Shown here in pieces: positions 19,001 to 27,800 of a stretch of 64,000 nt of DNA. Within the stretch, counting starts at the first letter, position 1, and every line of letters begins with the position of its first letter. Source of the DNA: Chitinophaga pendula. Lineage in GTDB: Bacteria > Bacteroidota > Bacteroidia > Chitinophagales > Chitinophagaceae. Both the position numbers and the translations under genes were made by a program. The notes beneath the pieces were generated by a model. It had not been told where the DNA came from. It did no database searches and was given only the letters and a program-made list of their open reading frames with translations. The stretch covers positions 3,906,001 to 3,970,000 of the forward strand of contig NZ_CP077769.1 in assembly GCF_020386615.1 (NCBI RefSeq), written 5' to 3'.

Positions 19001-22000
19001 TCGATATGCAGTTTAATACCTAATCTTGTTTCGCGGAGGCTAAAGGAAAAATCAAACTTTGAGGTAATATGCGAAAACCGTTGATCCTGCAGAGAAAGTC
19101 CATATAGTTCTGTCTCGATGGCATCCGGTGTATTCTGTAATATGAACATGACCTGGAATACCGGGGTACGACTCATATCTCGCTCCACTCCCAGCGCCTC
19201 CACCACCTTCTCAAAGGGAACCTCCTGGTGTTCATAAGCGGATAAGGTCTCCTGTTTCACCTGTTGTAAAAAGCTGATAAAAGATCCCTCTCCGGAGACC
19301 TCACTCCGCAACGCCAATGCATTGACAAAAAAACCAATCAAACCTTCTATCTCCTGGTGATTACGGTTGGCTACACCTGTACCTACACAGATATCCGATT
19401 GTCCTGTATAGCGATACAATAATACCTTGAAGGCAGCCAGTAACGTCATGAACAGCGTCGTTCCTTCCTGACGCGACAAATCCAACAATTTATCACTCAG
19501 ACATACAGGTAAAGTGGTAGATACACTGTCGCCCTCCATGCTTTGGATCGCCGGCCGAGCATAGTCTACTGGTAGTGCCAATGGCGTCACTCCTGACAAA
19601 CGCGATCGCCAGTAGGAAAGCTCTCCGTCCAGCAACGCTCCCTGTATGTATTGACGCTGCCACCAGGCATAGTCGGCATATTGTACAGGCAGTGAAGGTA
19701 AAACCACATCTTCTCCCTTTACATAACTACGATACAGTGTCATCAGTTCAGTGGTCAGAATAGAAACAGACCACCCGTCAAAAGCAATATGATGCAATAA
19801 TACAAACAGCGTATGTTCTCCGGGACTATGCCCTATTACCGTAACCCGCAGCATATAGTCTGACGACAAGTCAAAAGGGATCGCGCCTGCTGCCGACAGA
19901 TAAGCAGCAATACTCTCATGTGTGGCCAATAACACTGACGCCGGCTGATATTCCAACTCCCAGTCTGACCAGGGTAAAATATGCTGATAACCTATACCTG
20001 CGTCCTCCCGGATCACCGTACGTAATATCTCATGTCGACGGACAATCTCCCGGAAAGCAGACCTCAGCGCTGATATATTCAAAAAGCCACTCATCCGGAA
20101 GACCCAGGGCATATGATAAGGAATGCTTCCCTGCAAACGGTCGATAAACCATAAACGCTCCTGCGCAAAAGATAAGGGAACACGATCCCTAGCAGGATGT
20201 GCGCTGATAGCAGGCAATAAAGAAGATAACTGGCCCGCCTCCAGGTGACCAGACAATGCTGATATCGTCGGGTAGATAAAAATATCTTTAACACTTACCT
20301 CCAATGACAGCTCCTTGCGGATCGCTGACACCAGCCGCGTCACCAACAGCGAATGACCTCCCAAAACAAAAAAATTGTCCGATAAACCTATCCGCTCTAC
20401 ACCCAACATAGTGGACCAGATCCTGGCCAACGAACACTCCATTAATGTGCGGGGAGCAATATAATCTGCTGTGCGATCCAGATGGCTCATGGGATCCGGT
20501 AACGCTCGTTTGTCTATTTTTCCATTGGCAGTCAGCGGCAGGGCATCCAGCGGGATCACCAACGATGGATGCATATATTCGGGCAGACGACCACGTAGGT
20601 AATCCAGGAGCTTTACCGCTTCAATATCCTTACCTACCACATAAGCCACCAAACGATGCTGAGCTACCACCACCACCGCCTGCTGTACAGAGGAACACTC
20701 TTCCAGGACCGATGCGATCTCGCTGGGCTCTATACGGTAACCGCGTACCTTCACCTGCTCATCTATACGACCATGATATTCGATATTCCCATCAGGTAGC
20801 CAGCGAACAAGATCTCCGGTACGATACAAACGACCATCCCGCAAGTCACTCCACCGGTCCGCAACAAAACGACTAGCTGTCTGGTCCGGCAGATGCAGAT
20901 ATCCTATCGCTACCTGCACGCCCCCCAGATAAAGCTCTCCGGTTACACCTACAGGTACCGGATTACCTTGTACATCCAATATGTAAGCCGACACACCAGC
21001 CAACGGTTTACCAATCGGCAAAGTAGACAACCTGGCAGCATGCTCCTCATCATAACGGTAGATAGTCGCTGTCACAGTCGTCTCTGTAGGACCATACTCA
21101 TTATAAAAAGCAGCCACCTTTTGCCAACGCGCAGCCAGAGATTTACTACATGCCTCTCCTCCCGCAATCACCCGACGAAGGCGGCCGTTACTAAATGGTG
21201 TCAAGGTCTCTAAAAAGCCTGGCGTCGCATGTAAGTGAGTTACACCACTGGATACCAGGAACCGCTCAAACAGACCAGTCTCCAGCTGCAGCCCTTCCCG
21301 GAAAAGTACCAGGGTAGCACCGTGCAGCAACGCCAGAAATAACTGTTCTACAGATGCATCAAAACTATAATTGGAAAACTGTAAGATCCGTTCGCCAGCC
21401 TCAATATTGAACAGCGCTCTTTGCGTATGGATCAAACTAACAACTGAACGTTGAGATACCATCACGCCTTTAGGACGCCCTGTTGATCCGGAAGTATAGA
21501 TCACATAAGCAGGATCATCACCGCCTGCTAAAGCCTGCGGTAAAACATCCGGATGAGCTTCCTCGCCAGATAATACTTCTTCTACCACCAAAATAGCCAA
21601 GGACGTACCATCCGATAATAATCCCTTACGGCGTTGGTTACTGACCACTACCTGTGCGCTCGTATCTTCCAGCATATAAGTGATCCGAGAAAGTGGATAA
21701 CCCGGATCTATCGGTACATAGGCACCTCCGGCCTTCAAAATACCAAGTATACCAACGATCATCTCCATAGAACGATCTATACACAACGGTACCAGGGTAC
21801 CCGCCTTCACACCTTTAGATTGCAGCGCTACTCCCAGCCGGTCGCTATAAGCGTCCAGCGTAGCGTAACTCATCGTAGTATCTTCAAAAAGTAATGCGGT
21901 AGCTGCAGGTGTACGTGCTGCTGCCGCTCGGAATAATGCCGGAAGGGTCTTCTCCTCCGCTGGTATCACTGGGGCAGGACTACGAAAATCATGCAGCAGT

Positions 22001-23577
22001 TGCTGCAGCTCATCCGATCCCAGCATACCTAATTCACCAATAGTTGTATGCTTGTCTGCAACGATCGATTCCAGCAAATTGCGATAATGCCCCAACAACT
22101 TCTCCATGCGCAACTCGCTGTACAACCTATCATTGTAGACTATCCTGATCTGCATACCAGAATCCAGCAACGTGATTGTCAAACTGATGTCAAAGCGGGA
22201 AGTAGCAGTGTCATTATTTTCACCTGTTAGCCGGATCTCCCCTAAATCCGGTTCGGTAACCGACGGCGTGTTCTGCAAGGCAAACATCACCTGGAATACG
22301 GCACTACGGCTCATATCCCTCTCTATTCCCAGTGATTCGACTATTTTCTCAAAGGGTACATCCTGATGTTCATAGGCTTCTAATGTCGTCTGCCTTACCT
22401 GTTGTAGTAAAGCAGAAAAGGGCATCTCGCCTGTTATATGACTTCTGATAGCCAGTGTATTAACAAAAAAACCGATCAGACTTTCCAACTGTTGCTGTTG
22501 CCTGCCTGCGACTGGGCTACCGATACAGATATCGTTTTGCGACACATATCTATATAGCAGTGCATTAAATGCGGACAGTAAAGTCATATACAAGGTGGCA
22601 CCTTCCTCCTGGCTAAGAGTCACCAATGCATTCTTCAATATGTCATTGCAAACCAAACTAGCTTCCCGTCCACTCATTATTTGCTCTTTCGGACGGGGAT
22701 AATCGGTAGGAAATGCCAACGGTTGAACGTCTTTGAGCTGCTTTAACCAATACGCTATTTTTTTTTCAAGCCTGTTCCCGCTCAAATATTGCCGTTGCCA
22801 AATTGCATAATCAGCATACTGCAGGGCAAGCGGTGGTAAAACTGGTTTTACTCCCTTGGCATAACTAAGATAAAGCGCCGTCAGTTCCCTGACGAGTATC
22901 GATACGGACCAGCCATCAAAAGCAATATGATGAAGCAGTATACACAAGGTATATAGGTTCGTCTCCCTTTCTATCAACGTTACCTTCAACATCCAATCAG
23001 CAGACAGATCGTAAGGCAACGAAGTTATATGCGTTATATAGGAGCTAACGCTATGACCAGACTGGTGAATAGCATCCTCTGTCACATAAGTCATATGCCA
23101 TTCATCTGCCGGCTTAATATCCTGATACCCTACTCCGTCATCTTCCAAAATGACGGTCCTTAATACTTCATGCCGTACTATCACCATGCGGAATGCACTC
23201 TCCATTGCTAACCGGTCTAATCTGCCCTCCAGGTTGAATACCCAAGGCATGTGATATTGTATGCTGCCCTGCAGTTTATCAATGAACCATAGTCGTTCCT
23301 GCGCAAAAGACAACGGCAACCGGCGCTGTTTATCCCTATCCATCTTGTGCGGGGCATCCGTTATACTATTCTCTTTTACCTTATGTTGCTGAAAATATTG
23401 GATCAAAGATGGTTTATGCTGCCTCAGTTCCTCCAGTATTTGCTGGTTGATATGCATTCCCTTTCTCACACTCAATGCCAATTCATCATTAGAAAAAGAT
23501 ACAATGATGCCTGCATCATTTGCTCTTTCCAACAACTTAACTATACTAATAAGACTCAATGTTGTCATAACATCCAT
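13039..23577 (-). CDS. NRPS, three modules plus thioesterase: (C-A-T)x3-TE
   Basis: The product has 3,512 aa and is the predicted last synthetase (modules 10-12). Residues about 5-65 form a TubC-like docking domain. C1 is at about 86-515 (HHIAFDG, His 216/217), A1 at about 540-1025 and T1 at about 1040-1110 (GGHS, Ser1076). Module 11 repeats this with a period of exactly 1,046 aa, and the third module follows to about 3215. The TE spans about 3230-3512, with GHSFGG (Ser near 3324), a likely Asp near 3351 and His near 3502. By alignment to GrsA, the A codes read DAEHIGEVTK in modules 10 and 11 (substrate not assigned) and DATKIGEVGK in module 12 (Asn-like). All C domains keep HHxxxDG and look LCL-type (PLSFAQERLWFID). 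The TE should release the chain by cyclisation or hydrolysis. A near-identical tandem duplication lies within it. Confidence 0.95.
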   Translation of the reverse strand: MDVMTTLSLISIVKLLERANDAGIIVSFSNDELALSVRKGMHINQQILEELRQHKPSLIQYFQQHKVKENSITDAPHKMDRDKQRRLPLSFAQERLWFIDKLQGSIQYHMPWVFNLEGRLDRLAMESAFRMVIVRHEVLRTVILEDDGVGYQDIKPADEWHMTYVTEDAIHQSGHSVSSYITHITSLPYDLSADWMLKVTLIERETNLYTLCILLHHIAFDGWSVSILVRELTALYLSYAKGVKPVLPPLALQYADYAIWQRQYLSGNRLEKKIAYWLKQLKDVQPLAFPTDYPRPKEQIMSGREASLVCNDILKNALVTLSQEEGATLYMTLLSAFNALLYRYVSQNDICIGSPVAGRQQQQLESLIGFFVNTLAIRSHITGEMPFSALLQQVRQTTLEAYEHQDVPFEKIVESLGIERDMSRSAVFQVMFALQNTPSVTEPDLGEIRLTGENNDTATSRFDISLTITLLDSGMQIRIVYNDRLYSELRMEKLLGHYRNLLESIVADKHTTIGELGMLGSDELQQLLHDFRSPAPVIPAEEKTLPALFRAAAARTPAATALLFEDTTMSYATLDAYSDRLGVALQSKGVKAGTLVPLCIDRSMEMIVGILGILKAGGAYVPIDPGYPLSRITYMLEDTSAQVVVSNQRRKGLLSDGTSLAILVVEEVLSGEEAHPDVLPQALAGGDDPAYVIYTSGSTGRPKGVMVSQRSVVSLIHTQRALFNIEAGERILQFSNYSFDASVEQLFLALLHGATLVLFREGLQLETGLFERFLVSSGVTHLHATPGFLETLTPFSNGRLRRVIAGGEACSKSLAARWQKVAAFYNEYGPTETTVTATIYRYDEEHAARLSTLPIGKPLAGVSAYILDVQGNPVPVGVTGELYLGGVQVAIGYLHLPDQTASRFVADRWSDLRDGRLYRTGDLVRWLPDGNIEYHGRIDEQVKVRGYRIEPSEIASVLEECSSVQQAVVVVAQHRLVAYVVGKDIEAVKLLDYLRGRLPEYMHPSLVIPLDALPLTANGKIDKRALPDPMSHLDRTADYIAPRTLMECSLARIWSTMLGVERIGLSDNFFVLGGHSLLVTRLVSAIRKELSLEVSVKDIFIYPTISALSGHLEAGQLSSLLPAISAHPARDRVPLSFAQERLWFIDRLQGSIPYHMPWVFRMSGFLNISALRSAFREIVRRHEILRTVIREDAGIGYQHILPWSDWELEYQPASVLLATHESIAAYLSAAGAIPFDLSSDYMLRVTVIGHSPGEHTLFVLLHHIAFDGWSVSILTTELMTLYRSYVKGEDVVLPSLPVQYADYAWWQRQYIQGALLDGELSYWRSRLSGVTPLALPVDYARPAIQSMEGDSVSTTLPVCLSDKLLDLSRQEGTTLFMTLLAAFKVLLYRYTGQSDICVGTGVANRNHQEIEGLIGFFVNALALRSEVSGEGSFISFLQQVKQETLSAYEHQEVPFEKVVEALGVERDMSRTPVFQVMFILQNTPDAIETELYGLSLQDQRFSHITSKFDFSFSLRETRLGIKLHIEYATALYARNTIERLLIHYRNLLESIVADKHTTIGELGMLGSDELQQLLHDFRSPAPVIPAEEKTLPALFRAAAARTPAATALLFEDTTMSYATLDAYSDRLGVALQSKGVKAGSLVPLCIDRSMEMIVGILGILKAGGAYVPIDPGYPLSRITYMLEDTSAQVVVSNQRCKGLLSDGTSLAILVVEEVLSGEEAHPDVLPQALAGGDDPAYVIYTSGSTGRPKGVMVSQRSVVSLIHTQRALFNIEAGERILQFSNYSFDASVEQLFLALLHGATLVLFREGLQLETGLFERFLVSSGVTHLHATPGFLETLTPFSNGRLRRVIAGGEACSKSLAARWQKVAAFYNEYGPTETTVTATIYRYDEEHAARLSTLPIGKPLAGVSAYILDVQGNPVPVGVTGELYLGGVQVAIGYLHLPDQTASRFVADRWSDLRDGRLYRTGDLVRWLPDGNIEYHGRIDEQVKVRGYRIEPSEIASVLEECSSVQQAVVVVAQHRLVAYVVGKDIEAVKLLDYLRGRLPEYMHPSLVIPLDALPLTANGKIDKRALPDPMSHLDRTADYIAPRTLMECSLARIWSTMLGVERIGLSDNFFVLGGHSLLVTRLVSAIRKELSLEVSVKDIFIYPTISALSGHLEAGQLSSLLPAISAHPARDRVPLSFAQERLWFIDRLQGSIPYHMPWVFRMSGFLNISALRSAFREIVRRHEILRTVIREDAGIGYQHILPWSDWELEYQPASVLLATHESIAAYLSAAGAIPFDLSSDYMLRVTVIGHSPGEHTLFVLLHHIAFDGWSVSILTTELMTLYRSYVKGEDVVLPSLPVQYADYAWWQRQYIQGALLDGELSYWRSRLSGVTPLALPVDYARPAIQSMEGDSVSTTLPICLSDKLLDLSRQEGTTLFMTLLAAFKVLLYRYTGQSDICVGTGVANRNHQEIEGLIGFFVNALALRSEVSGEGSFISFLQQVKQETLSAYEHQEVPFEKVVEALGVERDMSRTPVFQVMFTFQNTPVATDTELYELILTPVAYAHVTAKYDFSVSVRETSQGISIYVEYSTALYRRETVQRLMEHYQCLLDGIVSNPHEVTGKIPLLGEAERRQLLFEFNDTNVEYPDTTFVALFDRQVKATPDNIAVKDNSRQLSYRELQDQATQLANLLTERGVGKEALVPVFMRRSVDMLIAIIGILKAGGAYVPVDPDAPAARIVYLLEDMAAQVVLSDAAAMRALPDVGIPVLNIQDESIYADLPVSEGVLPEIIPQQLAYVIYTSGSTGMPKGVMIAHDSLVNYLLNSQKRYISEGVGIGSLSHLSYTFDASLTALFVPLLAGKCVVFASGVGLETINDEDLLVQGNYDFIKLTPAHMVLLEPYIARYEKGFADRIILGGEALYAGHVQSLTSRKLPVDIVNEYGPTEATVGATVYTCKANSEQHLPTGYYPIGKPLDNVHIYIVNEHYEPAPIGVMGELLIGGVQVARGYLNQPALTARQFINSPFITGERVYKTGDLARWLPDGNIEYIGRRDEQVKIRGYRMEPGEVETVLHELEVLAANCVVVKKDTTGNNKLVAYYVPKADVFHQFEGNVEQLQRHIRIGLKERLPDYMIPQDLILMEQLPLTTNGKMDRLALSVRDDIHLGTSGYIAPVTDIEKMLAQIWQELLEVEKVGLQDNFFDLGGHSLLAVQLLHRLAGEHLSLDQLFECQDIRSQAALIEKGRVLQEITRQKRETVQPHLTLLRAGTAERSLFILPGSKGVSNAYEALAMGIDTPYQIYGIQMQGSFEGEEPLQQLADIARQQVAWIREIQPHGPYQLIGHSFGGCIAYEMASILEEQGAQVAMVGIIDVAAGDTIHTSEQEINKASLLTKIAAGIFEQYGVIRFPYPRWVSELERNMQKEHTVKGMKQLLMKTVDQQISIKPAGLSAMMQLFELQATNEMMSRQLSGRKLDIPLVLIKGRDTPWYNIAEGLGWKQYFTKVEVYTVPGNHDTMLQQSIALIGEHLTAKIK
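16005..18951. repeat. Direct repeat copy 2 (A-T-C of modules 11/12)
   Basis: This 2,947-bp segment is nearly identical to 19143-22089, shifted by 3,138 bp (1,046 codons). I count roughly ten mismatches by eye. In coding order it runs from the C-A linker (HYRNLLESIV) through the whole A and T domains to the start of the C-terminal lobe of the next C domain (SRTPVFQVMF). Identity stops sharply at both ends. Confidence 0.95.
19143..22089. repeat. Direct repeat copy 1 (A-T-C of modules 10/11)
   Basis: Partner of 16005-18951. The 191-bp stretch between the copies (18952-19142) encodes the end of a C domain and has no close equivalent after the other copy. The two copies give identical adenylation-pocket codes. 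Confidence 0.95.
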
Positions 23578-23597
23578 GAATAAATAAAACGACGCTG

Positions 23598-24854
23598 CTA
23601 AACGATCCGGGAACCTGTTACTGGCGTATAGTGAAATGCCAGCGATGCCAGTGTAGCTTGTTTACCTGTCAATTTCTTTGTTTCTTCAGGCAGGTACACA
23701 TACTTCAAAAACGAAGATGTAAGTTGTCCTTCTTCTGTAATCCAACCCTCCTGTACTAAATCACGATAAATAGCTTCTTGGGCGTCAGGTTGTATCCCTT
23801 TCGCCCAAAGATCCCTTTTGAAATAGCCACGCAGGAACCAACGGTCAAGTCCGTTGAAGGAAGGAGTATATCCCGTGCGGGTATGGCATGTCAGGTAGTT
23901 ATTCAATATCAATGCATTTCCTTCAGCGATAACAGCACCTACCGTTTTACTTTCAATAAAATCCTCTAGCTCCGATAACCATTGTACAGCTTCTTCATGA
24001 ATACATTCTGTACCATTGAAGTTAATATTTAGCGTCATCTTCCCGTCAATAGCAGCAATAGGAGGTTCAAAGGAATACTTTCCGGTACCCATAGGGATGC
24101 CAGCATGTTCCATTTGTGTATACAAGTCAGGAGCTTTAAGTCGGAACCACTCCTTTATATCGCTGCTACATTCCTGCCATTTGCTATTTTCAAACATCTG
24201 AGTAGAAAAAACCAGGGTCCTGGCATCAGGAGCTTCCCTGATACCAAGTAATATCAAATAGTCTGGTCGTTTCCTATGCCAGGCACTTTCACAATGAAAA
24301 GGGAAATTATTGGCAAAGCCACCTGCGCCTCTTTGTGTTTTTAAACTTGGAATAGGCACAATATTATCAATCAGGGGAGCAGTACCACGGCCTTCCTGTC
24401 GAAAATTAAAAGGTTCTGCATTTGTCAACCCTCCTAATGCCATTAACATGGCCTCTGATACAAATGTATGCTTATAAGTAGGCGGTAGCGACCCTCCTGT
24501 GGAAGGTGTGACCGGTAATACGCTATCAATTGGCAATCCTCTTATTAACACAGCACCAAAGCCGTTTTCCAGTTGTTGCTGAACAAAATTCCTTGATGTC
24601 GGAGTAAAGCACTCCGTTAATTGCCTTGCTGCAATGATAAATGCTTCCTGCTCATCATTTCTATACGGATTAGCAACTATTGCCAAAGACTGTTCACGTA
24701 GTCTCTGGTGTTCTGTAGCTGACAGCTTCAACACGGCACTCTCAGGGAACATTGCTATATTATCTCTCAAAAATTGACAGGGCCTTGCACTACGGTAATC
24801 GATCCAGTGATTCATACTTAATTGCTTTAGGGTTCTACAGTTTAATAGTCTCAT
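23598..24854 (-). CDS. Fe(II)/2-oxoglutarate-dependent amino-acid hydroxylase, VioC/AsnO type
   Basis: The product has 418 aa from the ATG at 24854, which has an AGGGGG Shine-Dalgarno-like stretch just upstream and overlaps the end of the 2,659-aa NRPS by 20 bp. A TTG at 24869 and an ATG at 24815 are alternatives. The fold is clavaminate synthase-like: the facial triad reads HxE (FHCESAWH, His187/Glu189 in this numbering) plus a distal His in TCHTRTGY, followed by DRWFLR, whose Arg residues would bind 2-oxoglutarate. VioC and AsnO in this family beta-hydroxylate free Arg and Asn; relatives act on carrier-bound residues. Three or more Asn-type modules in the assembly line make Asn a plausible substrate. 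The stop codon is 20 bp from the start of the final NRPS, so it is part of the operon. Confidence 0.85.
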   Translation of the reverse strand: MRLLNCRTLKQLSMNHWIDYRSARPCQFLRDNIAMFPESAVLKLSATEHQRLREQSLAIVANPYRNDEQEAFIIAARQLTECFTPTSRNFVQQQLENGFGAVLIRGLPIDSVLPVTPSTGGSLPPTYKHTFVSEAMLMALGGLTNAEPFNFRQEGRGTAPLIDNIVPIPSLKTQRGAGGFANNFPFHCESAWHRKRPDYLILLGIREAPDARTLVFSTQMFENSKWQECSSDIKEWFRLKAPDLYTQMEHAGIPMGTGKYSFEPPIAAIDGKMTLNINFNGTECIHEEAVQWLSELEDFIESKTVGAVIAEGNALILNNYLTCHTRTGYTPSFNGLDRWFLRGYFKRDLWAKGIQPDAQEAIYRDLVQEGWITEEGQLTSSFLKYVYLPEETKKLTGKQATLASLAFHYTPVTGSRIV

Positions 24855-27800
24855 ATTGTCCCCCTTCAACAGGGTCCGGCTCCCGGTTCAATTTCAGATA
24901 CGCAGATAATCCTTCAATCGTCTTCAGATCAAAGAAAGTACCAATGGAAACTTCCATATTCAATTCCTTGCGAATAGATGAAATAAACCTAATGGCCAGT
25001 AAAGAATCTCCTCCTATGTGAAAGAAGTCTTCATTGACACCCACTTCATCCAGCTCCAGCAGTTCTTTCCATATAGCTACTAATTTTTCTTCCGTCTCAT
25101 TCTGCGGAGCCATACGTTCTCCTGTTGCAACATCGGCCGAAGTAGCCAATAATGCCCGTTTATCGATCTTGCCATTGGCCGTAAGCGGGAACTCCTTCAG
25201 TAAAAAGATATGACTGGGGATCATATATTCCGGCAGTAGCTGTTGTAATTCACTCCTCATCTTGTGCACAAGCTCCTGTCGCCCGTGATAGTCCGCATCC
25301 AATAGTAAGCTATCATTCAGCTGTATATAAGCATACAGTTGAAGATGTCCGCTCTCTTTTTCTGCCGGCAATACAGTCGCTACCCGGACATCACGGAGTT
25401 GTTGCAATGCCTGCACTACTTCTTCCGGTTCTACCCTATATCCTCTGATCTTTACCTGTTCATCTTTACGTCCAATGTATTCGATATTGCCATCCGGATG
25501 CCGGCGGGCCAGGTCCCCGGAACGGTATAAGCGCGCCTCCTTATTAAACGGATGATCAATAAACCTGTCTGCTGTCAGATGCGGCTGATTGAGATATCCT
25601 CTAGCCAATTGTGCCCCTCCTATATATAGCTCTCCGGCAACACCTGTTACTACCGGCTGCAGCTGGTCATCCAGGATATATAGCTCCATATTGTCAAGTG
25701 GCTTTCCTATAGGGATAGGAATACTACTTGCTGTCGCATCATTAATCTCCGGGAAGTAGGTATATACACAACATCCTACAGTAGCTTCCGTCGGGCCATA
25801 TTCATTGATCACACAGATATCCTTTCCTTTAGCCGTCAACTCACGGATATGATGTGTATATAGTGCTTCTCCTCCTATTACAAGTCTCTTAGTCAGTAAA
25901 GTATCATGCTGCTCAATCGCTGCCAGCAATAGGGGCATATGCGCCGGCGTCAGTTTGATAAAATCATAGGGAGCATGTTCATACAGCAGATCATCATTAA
26001 AAATTTCGGTCGCTACGCTGGAAGATATTACTACGTACTTACCTGTAATTAGCGGCACCAATAAGGCGGTCAGAGATGCGTCAAAAGTATAATTCAGGTG
26101 TATAAAGCTACCTGCTGTCGTATAACAGTCCGTATATTGCTTCCTGCTGAACAACAAATAATTGAGCAGGCTATGGTGTTCAATCATGACCCCTTTAGGC
26201 TTCCCTGTAGAGCCAGAGGTATAAAGTACATACGCCAGATCACCCGGAGCCACAGCCGGCAGATTACCTCTATCGTCTGTAATATTAAGCTGTTGGCCTA
26301 TCCTCATCACGATTACCTCTTCACTACTTGTTGCGATCAGGTCCTCTTGTTCTTCCGTACATACCACTATTGCCGAGCCGGTGTCACTAAGCAAATAGGC
26401 AATACGTTCCGCAGGCCAGGCAGCGTCTACCGGCACGTAAGCCGCTCCTGATTTCTGGATACCGATTATGCCTATCAGCATTTCCTTACAGCGCCCCGTA
26501 CATAGCGGAATAAGCGTACCAGTTTTTACCCCTTGATCTTTTAACTGGTATGCCAATTGATTTGCTCGTTCATTCAATTCCCGATAACTAATGTATCCGC
26601 CCTCGTATACTAATGCAGGTTGATCCGGTGTCAGTAGTACCTGCATTTCAAATAACCGGATCCAGTTACCTACCATATGTTCCGGAGTAACAATGTCCGT
26701 ATTATTAAATAGGTGCAGAACTTCTTCGCTATGGGCCTCACTCAGCAAGGTAATATCACGAATATGGCCTGCTGGTTTTGAAACGATCTGCAACAGGGCT
26801 TGCTCAAAATGTGTTTTTATTTGCTGTACATATTGTTGATCCAGCAAGGCAGTATTATAATAAAAATGGATATCTATATGATCATATGTACCTATCGTAA
26901 TGTAAAACGGATAGTTAGCCTGCTCTTCAATGCTAACATGTTCCACTTTCAGTTGCCATTCGTGTGCATCCACGATCTCTGAAACCGGATAATTCTGGAA
27001 TACCATAATACTGTCAAAGAGGTCGCCCGGTATAGCTGTCCAGCGTTGTATGTCCGTCAGGGCAGTATGTTGATATTCCCTGGATCGCAACTGGTCCTGG
27101 AATATTCCCTGTAACCATTGACCTATAGATTGTTCCTTCTGAAATATCGCATGGAGAGGCAGCGTATTGATATACATACCTACCCTTCTTTCCACTCCCG
27201 GCAGGTCTTCCGGCCTACCTGAAGAAACTACACCAAATGTCACATTTGTCTTGCCCGTGTATTGATGCAACAGGTAGGCCCATATTCCTTGCATGATTGT
27301 ATTGACAGTAATCCGTCGCTCCCTGGCATAAGCAACTACCTGAGATGTAAATGCTGCTCCCAGTTTAATCACATCTTCCTGGTAGCTCCCCATTCCTTTG
27401 GTTCGCTTATCAGATGGTAAAATAAACGGCAACAAAGTACCTTTATCTAACCCCTCGAGGTATTGCCGCCAGTAAGCCGCTGCCTGTTCCTTGTCCTGCC
27501 GGTTTATATAACGGATATAATCTTCATAACGATCTTCTGGTTGAAGTATCGGCACCTGACCTGTTACCAGCGAGTCATACGCCGTCAAAAATTCTTCCAT
27601 TAATACAGGAATAGACCAACCATCATGTAATATATGGTGAGAGGTCCACAACATCCTATAGTGATTGTCGCCTAGTTGCAGTAATACCACCCGCATCAAA
27701 GGAGCCGTTTCAAAATCAAATCCACGCTGCCGGTCAGCGAGCTCATATTGCAGTACTGCCGTTTCCTGTTCTGCTGCATTAAGGTGCCTGTAGTCTACTA

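Noticed and set aside
16437..19763. Pairs of identical small ORFs on the plus strand opposite the last NRPS (for example 16437-16625 and 19575-19763)
   Set aside because: They are antisense shadows duplicated because the NRPS segment beneath them is duplicated; no start context or protein-like composition.
13039..22100. The near-identical repeat as an assembly artefact
   Set aside because: The copies differ at several positions, and the 191-bp segment between them and both flanks are unique, which simple mis-assembly would not produce; long reads would still settle it.
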